Shown here in pieces: positions 24,749-32,663 of a DNA stretch of 64,000 nucleotides. The notes under the pieces are model-generated. The model ran no database searches, was not told the origin of the DNA, and was given only the letters and a program-made list of their open reading frames with translations. The stretch comes from Streptomyces liliifuscus (lineage in GTDB: Bacteria > Actinomycetota > Actinomycetes > Streptomycetales > Streptomycetaceae), in contig NZ_CP066832.1 in assembly GCF_016598615.1 (NCBI RefSeq), positions 124,001 to 188,000 of the forward strand, read 5' to 3'. Within the stretch, counting starts at the first letter, position 1. Every line of letters starts with the position of its first letter. Made by a program: the position numbers and the translations under genes.

Positions 24749-26796
24749 GATTCCTCGGTGGGCGTGGTCGTCGTAGGGGGGTTGGCGGGTCGCCGGTCGC
24801 GGGCGTGCAGGCCCGCCAGGTAGGCGTTGTAGGCGGCGAGCGGGTCGTTGCCGTCGCCGCGGTCGATCTGCCGGTCCACGCGGCGGGCCTCGCGCTGGTC
24901 GGAGCGGACCCACTGGATGGCCAGGATGATCGTGGTGATCAGGACGGGGATGTCGCCGGTGGCCCAGGCGATGGCTCCGGCGTCGTACTGGTCGTCCATC
25001 GGGTACTCGACCCAGGGCCGCTCGAGCGCCGACCACCAGCCTTCGCCGATCAGCGCGGTCGAGCTCATCAGCGAGATGCTGAACCAGGAGTGGAACGGCA
25101 TCGTCAGGATCAGCGCGAACAGCCGGCCCAGATGGGGCGGGCGGCGCGGGCCGGGGTCGATGCCGATGACGACCCAGAAGAACAGCAGTCCAACGGCCAG
25201 GAAGTGCACCAGCATGAACGTGTGGCCCAGATGGCTGCGCATCAGGGTCTCGAAGAGCGAGCTGTAGTAGACGACGAAGGCACTGCCGATGAACAGCACG
25301 CTGGCCACCACCGGATGCGAGATGACCTTGACGTACCGGCTGTGCAGCAGCTTCATCAGCATCTCGCGCGGCCCGTCCGGCTCCCCCTTCGGGGCGGCGG
25401 GCAGGGCCCGCAGGGCGAGGGTGGCCGGCCCGCCCAGCACGAGCAGGATCGGTACCGTCATCGCGAGGATCATGTGCTGGCCCATGTGCACGCTGAACAG
25501 CACCTTGCCGTACGTGTTGAGCCCGCTCATCGTGGCCAGGACGGTCACCGCCAGGCCCAGCAGCCACGAAATCGTCCGTCCCACGGGCCACTTGTCGCCC
25601 CGCTTGCGCAACTTCCGTACGCCCGCCAGATACAGCAGCGCGGCGGCGGCCGCGCCGAAGGCGAACAGCGGGTCGAAGTGCCACTGGGTGAACAGCGGCG
25701 TCCACGGGAAGTCACCGAGCGGCGGCGGCATGGCGAAGCCCAGCAGCTCCTCGGTGGGCGAGAGCGAGGCGTCACCGGCGCCGGGGGCGGGAGTGCGCGA
25801 GAGGCCGACGGCGAGACCGATGGCGGCGGCCATGAGCAGGAGTTCGCCGGCGGCGAGCCGGACGAACCCCCGCCGCCTGCCGTCCTTGAGGGCGGGCAGT
25901 GTGCGGCGGCGATGCCACCATCCGATGCCTCCCAGCGCGGCGAGCGCCGCCGCCTTGGCGAGCACCATCAGCCCGTACCGGCTGGTGAACACCTCACCCA
26001 GGGACGGGAATCGGACCACGGCGTTCACCATGCCGCTGGCCGCGACCGCGAGGAGCGCCCACGCGGCGAGCGGGCTGAAGCGCCGGACGGCGTCCGCCGC
26101 CTGCTCCTCCCTGCGCGCGGCGACGATCAGGACGAAGACCAGCCCGCCGACCCATACCGCGACACCGACCAGGTGCAGGGCGAGGCTGGTGACGGCGGCG
26201 TCGTGATTGCCCGCCGCCGAGGAGTGCCCGGTGAAGGCGGGCGGGAGCATCCCGGCGACCGCGAGGACGAGCGCCAGACGGGCCCAGCGGGCCGTGCCGA
26301 TGCCCACGCAGAGCGTCGCGATCAGACCCGCGGCACCCGCCATAAGCGCGTACGAGCGTCCCTGGGCGTCCGTGGCGACGAAGTCCGCCACCACCGCGGG
26401 AGACACGATCTCGCCGACCGGCTGGGCGAACAGGTCCGAGAGCGTGAACACCAGCGCGGCCACCGCCGCCAACGTCCACAACGCCGCAGCCGCGGCAGCC
26501 CAGTTGAGGTAACGCAGCTGCGTTGGGCTGAGCTTCTTGCCGCCCGGCAACAGCACGACGACCAGCAACAGCGCACCCACACTCGCCACGGCGGCCGCGT
26601 CCGCGAGGGTACGGGCAACCGGCAGGCCCCACGCGGTCAGCGCACCCGCATCCTCAATCCCGGGGATCTCGACCGCGGCCCCGCCACCGGCCCACACCGC
26701 GACCGCGGTGACGGCGACGGCCAGGCCAACCGATCCGGCCAGCACGAGCGGCAGCTGCGGCAGCCGCCCGGCCCTGGAGGTGGTCTCAGTGGCCAT
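24745..26796 (-). CDS. CopD-CtaG fusion membrane protein
   Basis: A 683-residue protein with two membrane domains. The first (to about 330) is CopD-like, with conserved His in TGHSSAAGNH and ALHLVGVAVWVGGL. The second (about 360-640) is a caa3-type oxidase assembly factor CtaG domain: TQWHFDPLFAFG, SVHMGQHMILAMTVPILLVL (quoted in two parts), HSRYVKVISHPVVASVLF and MPFHSWFSISLM. CopD moves copper; CtaG delivers it to cytochrome oxidase. The ATG at 26796 overlaps the copC stop by 11 bases. Confidence 0.92.
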   Translation of the reverse strand: MATETTSRAGRLPQLPLVLAGSVGLAVAVTAVAVWAGGGAAVEIPGIEDAGALTAWGLPVARTLADAAAVASVGALLLVVVLLPGGKKLSPTQLRYLNWAAAAAALWTLAAVAALVFTLSDLFAQPVGEIVSPAVVADFVATDAQGRSYALMAGAAGLIATLCVGIGTARWARLALVLAVAGMLPPAFTGHSSAAGNHDAAVTSLALHLVGVAVWVGGLVFVLIVAARREEQAADAVRRFSPLAAWALLAVAASGMVNAVVRFPSLGEVFTSRYGLMVLAKAAALAALGGIGWWHRRRTLPALKDGRRRGFVRLAAGELLLMAAAIGLAVGLSRTPAPGAGDASLSPTEELLGFAMPPPLGDFPWTPLFTQWHFDPLFAFGAAAAALLYLAGVRKLRKRGDKWPVGRTISWLLGLAVTVLATMSGLNTYGKVLFSVHMGQHMILAMTVPILLVLGGPATLALRALPAAPKGEPDGPREMLMKLLHSRYVKVISHPVVASVLFIGSAFVVYYSSLFETLMRSHLGHTFMLVHFLAVGLLFFWVVIGIDPGPRRPPHLGRLFALILTMPFHSWFSISLMSSTALIGEGWWSALERPWVEYPMDDQYDAGAIAWATGDIPVLITTIILAIQWVRSDQREARRVDRQIDRGDGNDPLAAYNAYLAGLHARDRRPANPPTTTTPTEES

Positions 26797-27379
26797 GACC
26801 GGCCCGCCTTCGTCGTACGGCGTACGCGCCCGCGGCTGCCACGACCAGCGCGCCGGCACCCACGAGGACGGGGACGCCCCCACCGGAGGACCCCGTATCG
26901 GTCTTGTCCGGCGCGGACTCCTGGGCGGCGCGGGGAGTCGCCGCACCGGTCGACTCCGCGGCGCGTGGCGACGGAGTGAGGCTGGTGGTCGCGGCGACAG
27001 TGAAGGTGTACGAGCCGGAGACGGGGTGGCCGTCGGCGGAGACGACCCGGTAGCCCACCGTGTACGGCCCGGCGGGCGAGGCGGGATCGAGGGCGAGGGT
27101 GACCGTCTTGCCGGAGACCCGCGGCTCGCCCGAGGCGGCCGACTTGCCGTCCGAGGTGGTGACGGCGACCTTGGCGTACTTCTGGGTCATCGCGTCGCTG
27201 AAGGTCAGCGTGACGCGCGGGGGCAGCCCGGCGAGTTCGGCGTTCGCGCCCGGGCTGCTGGTGTCGAGTTCGGTGTGGGCCGCGGCCTGCGGCGCTGCGA
27301 CGGCCAGGGCCGCCAGGGCGGCGGGGAGAACAAGGGCGCGTGCCGCCGTGCGGACGGCACGCCGGTCGGTGACGTACAT
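26786..27379 (-). CDS. copC: CopC-type periplasmic copper-binding protein
   Basis: A 197-residue protein. The signal peptide ends PQAAAHTELD, giving an N-terminal His Cu(II) ligand. The CopC domain has LTFSDAMTQKYAKV and VSADGHPVSGSYTFTV (second ligand region). A Ser/Thr/Ala-rich stalk, one helix (VPVLVGAGALVVAAAGAYAV) and a basic end RRRRAGHGH follow. It begins an operon copC, copD-ctaG, dsbA-like, carbonic anhydrase. The start is ATG 27379 with GAGAG upstream. Confidence 0.92.
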   Translation of the reverse strand: MYVTDRRAVRTAARALVLPAALAALAVAAPQAAAHTELDTSSPGANAELAGLPPRVTLTFSDAMTQKYAKVAVTTSDGKSAASGEPRVSGKTVTLALDPASPAGPYTVGYRVVSADGHPVSGSYTFTVAATTSLTPSPRAAESTGAATPRAAQESAPDKTDTGSSGGGVPVLVGAGALVVAAAGAYAVRRRRAGHGH

Positions 27380-27464
27380 GACGCGGAACTCTCTGTGACC
27401 CCCGGCAGCCAGGGCGCCGGGACGGGAGGGACCGGCCCGCCGGGCGGCCCTCGCGTCAGGCCCG

Positions 27465-28136
27465 TCAGGGCAGGCGGAGAGCGCCGATCGGCGTCGGCCG
27501 GAGAAGGGCGAACGGACCGTGCCCGTCACGCGGCGGCGCCCGGCCCTCGTGCAGCCGCACCAGCAGAGCCGACATCAGCGGCGAGGTGCTCTCGGGGTAG
27601 GCGGCCTGCGCGCCGGTGCTGTGACGGCCGCCGAGCAGTGGCCAGAAGAACAGCAGCAGACGCCGTACGACCAGCAGGAGGGACCTGCTCTGCCACAGCA
27701 GCCGCTCCGAAACGCCCAGCAGGCGGGCGACGAGCAGCAGGGTGACCAGGTGGCCGGCGAGCAGCACGCCGGGCGGCGGCCCGGCGGCCGCGTCGTGCTC
27801 GATCAGCCGGCCCAGGCCGCCGACGGAACTGTCCTGCCCGGTCACCGCGGCGCAGGCTCCGGGCAGCGAGTAGGCCACGTGGTAGGCGAACTGCGCGAGG
27901 GCGAGCACGCCCAGCAGCTGGGTGTCCGTCAGCCGATGCCGCGTCAGCACCGCCGCGCCCGGCAGCGCGACGGCCGCCGTCGCGGCCACGATGATCCACC
28001 GGGGCGCGTGACACTGCGAAAGCACGTGCCCGGCCAGCGGCAACAGCACGCACAGCACCGCGAGCACCCCGGCCCGAAGCCCGCGCAGAACGCCGGACGC
28101 CGGCGAGCCGGGTCCGGGCGAGCAGTGCGTACGCAT
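27465..28136 (-). CDS. Polytopic membrane protein, paralogue C of a copper-region family
   Basis: A 223-residue membrane protein. Layout shared with the proteins at 3575 and 21954-22934: GHV after helix 1 (LPLAGHVLSQCHAP), a helix ending ALAQFAYHVAY, a loop with His (IEHDAAAG), HLVTLLLVARLLGVSERLLW, and a Pro-rich end. Function unknown. It lies 85 bases upstream of copC on the same strand and so is likely cotranscribed. ATG 28136 is preferred (GAAGG 11 bases before it); the frame is open further upstream. Confidence 0.6.
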   Translation of the reverse strand: MRTHCSPGPGSPASGVLRGLRAGVLAVLCVLLPLAGHVLSQCHAPRWIIVAATAAVALPGAAVLTRHRLTDTQLLGVLALAQFAYHVAYSLPGACAAVTGQDSSVGGLGRLIEHDAAAGPPPGVLLAGHLVTLLLVARLLGVSERLLWQSRSLLLVVRRLLLFFWPLLGGRHSTGAQAAYPESTSPLMSALLVRLHEGRAPPRDGHGPFALLRPTPIGALRLP

Positions 28137-28433
28137 CAGATCGTGGCCTTCAGGGAGTCCGTCGCGGGGAGCGGACGGGGCGGCGGGTGACAGGTGACGG
28201 GATCGCATGGCCCGTACGTCCTGGAAGCGTACCGACCACCCCGCCCGCTGGTTCACGACAGGGTCCAGCTCCCGGCGCCGCCGCTCGGACGCTTCCACCA
28301 GTCGAGAGGTTTCCGCAGGTCAGATGATTGTTAACCGACATGACAACGGTCACCGATGCAGCCTTTGGTGATTCGCGTATGCGTGCGTTTCACTGCGGGC
28401 AAGGCAACCGCTGCGAGGGGGAAGGCGTACAAC
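28137..28433. other. Divergent promoter region between paralogue C and a CDF gene
   Basis: About 300 bases, with the part near 28325-28390 less GC-rich (ATGATTGTTAACC). It contains a short palindrome TGACAACGGTCA and a GCGTATGCGTGCG stretch that could be a metal-regulator site, but I cannot assign either to a regulator. No gene is supported here. Confidence 0.4.
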
Positions 28434-29456
28434 ATGGGCGATCGCAATCACGAGCACGGTCCAGGACACGAGCACGGAGGAGGAGGGCACGCCGGGCACT
28501 CCCACGGCGTCTCGGCGGACGCCGACCGGCGCTGGCTGGGCATCGCGCTCGGCCTGATCACCGTGTTCATGGCGGGCGAGGTCGTCATCGGCATCATGGC
28601 CCAGTCCCTCGCCCTGATCTCGGACGCGGCGCACATGCTGACCGACGCCGTGTCGATCGTGTTCGCGCTGATCGCCATGCGGCTGTCCGCACGCCCGGCA
28701 CGCGGCGTCTTCACCTACGGGCTCAAGCGTGCCGAGATCCTCTCCGCCCAGGCCAACGGCCTGACCCTGCTGCTGCTCGGTGCCTGGCTGGCGTACGAGG
28801 CCGTGCACCGCCTGATCGATCCGCCCGAGGTGGAAGGCGGGCTGGTGTTCGGCACAGCCCTCGCCGGGATCGTGGTGAACATCGCGGCCGCCTGGTGCAT
28901 CTCCAAGGCCAACCGCTCCTCCCTCAACGTCGAGGGCGCCTACCAGCACATCCTCAACGACCTGTTCGCGTTCATCGGCACCGCGGTGGCAGGTCTGATC
29001 GTGCTGACGACCGGGTTCGCCCGCGCCGACGCCATCGCCACGCTCGTGGTGGTCGCCCTCATGTTCAAGGCCGGGTACGGGCTGCTGCGCGAGTCCGGCC
29101 GGATCTTCCTGGAGGCCGCCCCCGCAGATGTCGACCCGGACGCACTGGGCGACAAGCTCGTCTCCCAGCCGGCCGTCGTCGAGGTCCACGACCTGCACGT
29201 CTGGCAGATCACCTCCGGCCAGTCCGCCCTGTCCGCGCACGTCCTGGTCGAACCCGGCGGCGACTGCCACGCCGTCCGCCGCGACCTCGAAGAACTCCTC
29301 CAGCACGACTACGGCATCACCCACACCACGCTCCAGGTCGACCACACCCAGGAAGAGGTGCTGCAACTCGCCCTGACCGGCGAAGGAGCGGGCGACGCCG
29401 CGCACTGCGAGGACCCGCACGGCCCCACCCACCGGGACGGGCCGCACAACCACTGA
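28434..29456 (+). CDS. CDF-family cation efflux transporter (ZitB/CzcD-like)
   Basis: A 340-residue zinc/cadmium-type antiporter. The His-rich N-terminus (HEHGPGHEHGGGGHAGHSHG) is a metal buffer. Metal-site motifs are complete: SDAAHMLTD in helix 2 and YQHILNDL in helix 5. The cytoplasmic domain contains VHDLHVWQITSG. The ATG at 28434 has a GAGGGGGAAGG purine run upstream. It is followed by a CmtR-like regulator gene and a second CDF-like gene, so this end of the island is dedicated to soft divalent metals. Confidence 0.93.
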   Translation: MGDRNHEHGPGHEHGGGGHAGHSHGVSADADRRWLGIALGLITVFMAGEVVIGIMAQSLALISDAAHMLTDAVSIVFALIAMRLSARPARGVFTYGLKRAEILSAQANGLTLLLLGAWLAYEAVHRLIDPPEVEGGLVFGTALAGIVVNIAAAWCISKANRSSLNVEGAYQHILNDLFAFIGTAVAGLIVLTTGFARADAIATLVVVALMFKAGYGLLRESGRIFLEAAPADVDPDALGDKLVSQPAVVEVHDLHVWQITSGQSALSAHVLVEPGGDCHAVRRDLEELLQHDYGITHTTLQVDHTQEEVLQLALTGEGAGDAAHCEDPHGPTHRDGPHNH

Positions 29457-29473
29457 CCTTCGGGCCGACGCGA

Positions 29474-29517
29474 CGACGGTACACGGTTCCCTGAATTCAA
29501 GTTTCCGTGTACCGTCG
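29474..29517. promoter_or_regulatory. Perfect 13-bp inverted repeat over the CmtR-like promoter
   Basis: CGACGGTACACGG (29474-29486) and CCGTGTACCGTCG (29505-29517) flank 18 bases that contain the smaller palindrome GAATTC. A TACCGT -10-like hexamer (29510-29515) lies 7 bases before GTG 29523, so the transcript is probably leaderless and the repeat covers the promoter. It could also serve as a terminator for the CDF gene upstream. Confidence 0.65.
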
Positions 29518-29522
29518 AGGGT

Positions 29523-29858
29523 GTGCTGACCATTGCCTCCGACATCGACGCCCTGGCCCGCTTCGGCCGTGCGCTCGCCGACCCGCTCCGCTGCCGCATC
29601 CTGCTTGCGCTGCGGAAGGCGCCCGCGCACCCGGCCGATCTGGCCGAGGCGTTGGAGATCTCCCGTACCCGGCTGTCGAACCACCTCGCCTGTCTGCGTG
29701 ACTGCGGCATCGTCGTCGCCGTCCCCGAAGGCCGTCGCGTGCGCTACGAACTGGCCGACGCCCGCCTCGGCCACGCCTTGGACGACCTGCTCGGCGCGGT
29801 CCTCGCTGTCGAGGCCGACCGCACCTGCCCGGACGCCGAGGAGAAGGGCTGCTGCTGA
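29523..29858 (+). CDS. ArsR/SmtB-family metal sensor, CmtR-like
   Basis: A 111-residue winged-helix repressor, about the length of CmtR. The recognition helix region RTRLSNHLACLRDCG carries the Cys57/Cys61-type pair. The C-terminal tail DRTCPDAEEKGCC could supply the third (Cys102-type) and extra ligands. An additional Cys is in DPLRCRILLAL. Leaderless GTG start at 29523. It heads an operon with a CDF-like and an isoprenylcysteine-methyltransferase-like gene by 1-base and 4-base overlaps. Likely senses Cd(II)/Pb(II). Confidence 0.87.
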   Translation: MLTIASDIDALARFGRALADPLRCRILLALRKAPAHPADLAEALEISRTRLSNHLACLRDCGIVVAVPEGRRVRYELADARLGHALDDLLGAVLAVEADRTCPDAEEKGCC

Positions 29859-30595
29859 TGACGATGTCGATCTCCCTGGGCCCCGCGCCGGACCGCCGCA
29901 CCCAACTGGCCCGCCGCATACGCCTGCTGGTCGCCGCCACCATCACCTACAACGTCATCGAGGCGATGGTCGCAATTACCGCCGGCACCCTCGCCTCCTC
30001 CACCGCCCTGATCGGCTTCGGCCTGGACTCGGTCGTCGAGGTCTCATCGGCAGCAGCCGTCGCCTGGCAGTTCTCCGCCGCCGACCACGCCGTACGCGAA
30101 GCCCGGGAGAAGACGGCGCTGCGCATCAGCGCCCTCTCCTTCTTCGCGCTCGCCGCCTACGTCACCGTCGACTCCGTACGCGCCCTCACCAGCACCGGCG
30201 AGGCCGAACACTCCACACCGGGCATGGTCCTGGCCGCCCTCTCCCTCGCGGTCATGCCGTTCTTGTCCACCGCCCAGCGCCGCGCCGGACGCGAACTCGG
30301 CTCCGCCTCCGCGGTCGCCGACTCCAAGCAGACTCTCCTGTGCACGTACCTGTCGGCCGTCCTCCTGGTCGGCCTGCTCGCCAACTCCCTGCTCGGCTGG
30401 AGCTGGGCCGACCCCGTCGCCGCCCTCGTCATCGCCGCCGTCGCGGTCAAGGAAGGCCGCGAGGCATGGCGCGGCGACAACTGCTGCGCGATGCCCATCG
30501 GAGGAATCACTCCTGAAGCCGAGGAGCAGGACGGATGCGGGTGCGGGCCGGGCTGCTCGTGCTGCACCCCGGCGAAGGAGGCGAGTACCCGATGA
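29858..30595 (+). CDS. CDF-like cation transporter with Cys-rich tail
   Basis: A 245-residue six-helix protein of the same type as the one at 15479: GFGLDSVVEVSSA in helix 2, SAVADSKQTLLC in helix 5. The tail is even richer in cysteine (CGCGPGCSCCTP), suited to binding soft metals. The ATG overlaps the last base of the regulator gene. Likely exports the metal sensed by the CmtR-like protein. Confidence 0.82.
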   Translation: MTMSISLGPAPDRRTQLARRIRLLVAATITYNVIEAMVAITAGTLASSTALIGFGLDSVVEVSSAAAVAWQFSAADHAVREAREKTALRISALSFFALAAYVTVDSVRALTSTGEAEHSTPGMVLAALSLAVMPFLSTAQRRAGRELGSASAVADSKQTLLCTYLSAVLLVGLLANSLLGWSWADPVAALVIAAVAVKEGREAWRGDNCCAMPIGGITPEAEEQDGCGCGPGCSCCTPAKEASTR

Positions 30596-31230
30596 TCGGC
30601 TGGGCCTGGGCGGCACTGGCGCTGTACGGATTCTGGTTGCTGTCCGCCTTCGGCCTGCGCACGCTCATCCAGCGCCGCCGCACCGGCGACTCCGGGTTCC
30701 GCGGCCTGTCGGGCACGCCCGGCTCGGCGTCGTGGTGGGCCGGAGTGCTCTTCGTCGTGGCTCTGCTGGGCGCCGTCGCCGCACCCGCCGCGACACTGGC
30801 GGGCCTGCCGGTCCTCATCGACGACATCCCAGCCGTGTACGGGATCGGTGCGGCGATCGCCATGCTCGGCGTCGCCGGAACACTGACAGCCCAGCAGGCC
30901 ATGGGAGCGTCCTGGCGGGTGGGCGTTGACCACGCCGAGCGCACCGCACTCGTCAGCGACGGCCCGTTCGCTCACATCCGCAACCCGATCTTCACCACCA
31001 TGGCCGTCACCGGCCTCGGACTGACGCTGATGGTGCCGAACGTCCTGGCGCTCGCCTGCCTCGCCGCGCTGATCATCGCCGTCGAGCTACAGGTGCGTGT
31101 GGTCGAGGAGCCTTACCTTCGGGCAGTCCACGGCCCTACCTACCTCCACTACGCGGCCACTGCGGGCCGCTTCGTACCCGGCATCGGGCGGGAGCGAACC
31201 AGTAGGAAGGACGCTGGCCTCCAGTCATGA
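30592..31230 (+). CDS. Isoprenylcysteine carboxyl methyltransferase-like membrane protein
   Basis: A 212-residue membrane protein with about five helices. The C-terminal half carries the ICMT/PEMT signature: SDGPFAHIRNPIFT (SAM-binding HxxRNP-like block) and VVEEPYLRAVHGPTYLHY. It would methylate a carboxyl or small substrate at the membrane. The ATG overlaps the CDF stop (ATGA). Members of this family recur after ArsR-CDF pairs in actinomycetes, so a role in metal resistance is plausible; the substrate is unknown. A remnant of a second copy lies at 14206-14408. Confidence 0.82.
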   Translation: MIGWAWAALALYGFWLLSAFGLRTLIQRRRTGDSGFRGLSGTPGSASWWAGVLFVVALLGAVAAPAATLAGLPVLIDDIPAVYGIGAAIAMLGVAGTLTAQQAMGASWRVGVDHAERTALVSDGPFAHIRNPIFTTMAVTGLGLTLMVPNVLALACLAALIIAVELQVRVVEEPYLRAVHGPTYLHYAATAGRFVPGIGRERTSRKDAGLQS

Positions 31231-31564
31231 CCCGAGCCATTAGCGCCAGCCTCTGACGCAGCGGCAGCGACATGACAGGTGGCGGACAGTCATCTGTTCG
31301 GCGGCCAGCCGGCCTGCCAGGTTGGCTTTCTCGGAGTATTTGGCCCCACCTGTTCCGGCCTGACCTGGACCTGAGCCTTCGTTCGATTCCGGCCTCACGT
31401 GGCCCCACTTGGTTTTGTATCGGCCGGTGGGCAGTGGTGCCGGACGAAGCCGGAACTACACCCGTCCGTTTTGGGGTGGTCCAACGCAAACCGGAGAACC
31501 GGGGCCGAATGGCGGTGAGAAAGCCAGCCAGGTGTCGCACCACAGGTTGACCTGCCACCGGCGG
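31231..31564. other. Intergenic stretch without a gene
   Basis: About 330 bases between the metal island and the FxLD-type methyltransferase remnant. No open frame looks protein-like in any phase, and I see no repeat or IS end. Confidence 0.4.
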
Positions 31565-31932
31565 GTGTCCCTCGACCTCTGGCTCGCCACCATGAACAGC
31601 GGCCTCAGCTTCGGCCGACTGTCCATCGGCTCCTCCGCCCGTGCCCTCGGCCTGGCCGATCCCGGGCCGGGGCGGGCCTGTACGACGGCGGCACCCTCGT
31701 CTGTGTGACCGCCCGCCCTGCCTGCGAGGACGCCAACGGGCTCGGCCTCATCGCGCGCGGCCCGGACAGAAGCAAACTCATCGGCCAGGTCAGCGATCTC
31801 CTGCGGCGCTGGAGCCAGGAGAGGCCCGAGCAGCCCGTCGTCACCGGCTACCCCGCGGCCACACCCGACGACCGTCTCGCCGCCGGTGCCCACGTCAACC
31901 GCCGCGTGACCCGCCTGACCATCGGCTGGTGA
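31565..31932 (+). pseudogene. Protein-L-isoaspartate/FxLD-type methyltransferase, C-terminal remnant
   Basis: One frame reads DLWLATMNSGLSFGRLSIGS and continues to about 31670. A different frame then picks up GLYDGGTLVCVTARP, LGLIARGPDRSKL and the end AHVNRRVTRLTIGW to a TGA at 31932. Together they resemble the C-terminal half of the FxLD-system methyltransferases linked to lanthipeptides (DLWLA..., ALYDGGTLAYLT..., GVIAHGP...). A frameshift near 31670 and no N-terminal half make this a pseudogene. The match is from memory of the family. Confidence 0.55.
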
Positions 31933-32040
31933 CCACCTTGAACTCCGTGGGCTCCAGCGTCACCAGACCGATGGGATAAGGACGTTCGACGGCCCCAAGG
32001 GGGCATGTCCTCGGCCCGGCGAGGAGATCCCATCTCAACG

Positions 32041-32087
32041 CAGGGGGCGGGGCACCCGGCAGTCTTCGACCGAAAACCCCGCCCCTG
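32041..32087. terminator. Hairpin downstream of the recombinase operon
   Basis: CAGGGGGCGGGG (32041-32052) pairs with CCCCGCCCCTG (32077-32087) around a 24-base loop, with one bulged G. It is placed about 80 bases after the stop of the last minus-strand gene of the mobile module. Confidence 0.5.
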
Positions 32088-32164
32088 TACGTGAACGTTC
32101 TCGCAGGCGCCGCAGTACCGCACCCTGCGCGGGTGCCAGCCGAAACCGGTGCTGGAGCGGGCAG

Positions 32165-32662
32165 TCAGCTACACGATCCGTACGGCGCACTCGCTCTCGA
32201 GCTGTTCGGCAGAGCCCGGACATTCGACGGCGCGGCCAAGGCATCGCGAAGCCGTTCGATCTCCATCCGCTGGGCGGCGATCTGCGACAGAGCCCGTTCC
32301 CTGAAGTCCGTGAGACCGCCGATCTGCTCGTCACGCGCGGCGAGGCGCTCCTTCAGCCCGGAGACCTGTTCTTTGAGGCGCTCGATCTGTGCAGCCCGCG
32401 GGTCCGGAATCACGCCCGTTTCCCGAAGCTCGGCCAACCGGCGCTCGAACTCCTCCGCCAGGTGCTGGTAGGGACCTGGCCGCGGCGAGCCGTCGCGATT
32501 CTTCTTGGGATAGAAGCCGGTGCGGGTGACCCCGGCTTGGGCCGCGAGGGTCTTGATATCGCACTTGCTGCCTGCGGGAATTTCACCGGCAAGGAGCCGG
32601 TCCATGACGTGCCGAATGGCCGCCTCGTTGTCCCGTCGGGTCTCGTCGCTGATGCGGGCCAC
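32165..32662 (-). CDS. DUF6262/TnpC-like coiled-coil protein of the mobile module
   Basis: A 165-residue protein. The N-terminal 60 residues form a helix-turn-helix-like unit (CDIKTLAAQAGVTRTGFYPKK). A long coiled coil follows from about 65 to 145 (EEFERRLAELRE, IERLKEQVSGLKERLAARDE, QRMEIERLRDAL). DUF6262 proteins are encoded directly after tyrosine recombinases in actinobacterial elements and resemble TnpC of Tn554, which assists integration. The GTG at 32662 begins 2 bases before the recombinase stop codon region ends, so it is tightly coupled. Confidence 0.8.
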   Translation of the reverse strand: MARISDETRRDNEAAIRHVMDRLLAGEIPAGSKCDIKTLAAQAGVTRTGFYPKKNRDGSPRPGPYQHLAEEFERRLAELRETGVIPDPRAAQIERLKEQVSGLKERLAARDEQIGGLTDFRERALSQIAAQRMEIERLRDALAAPSNVRALPNSSRASAPYGSCS

Positions 32663-32663
32663 G

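Noticed and set aside
24805..26979. 724-codon plus-strand open frame
   Set aside because: Antisense to the CopD-CtaG gene; Arg/Gln/Gly-rich with no domain.
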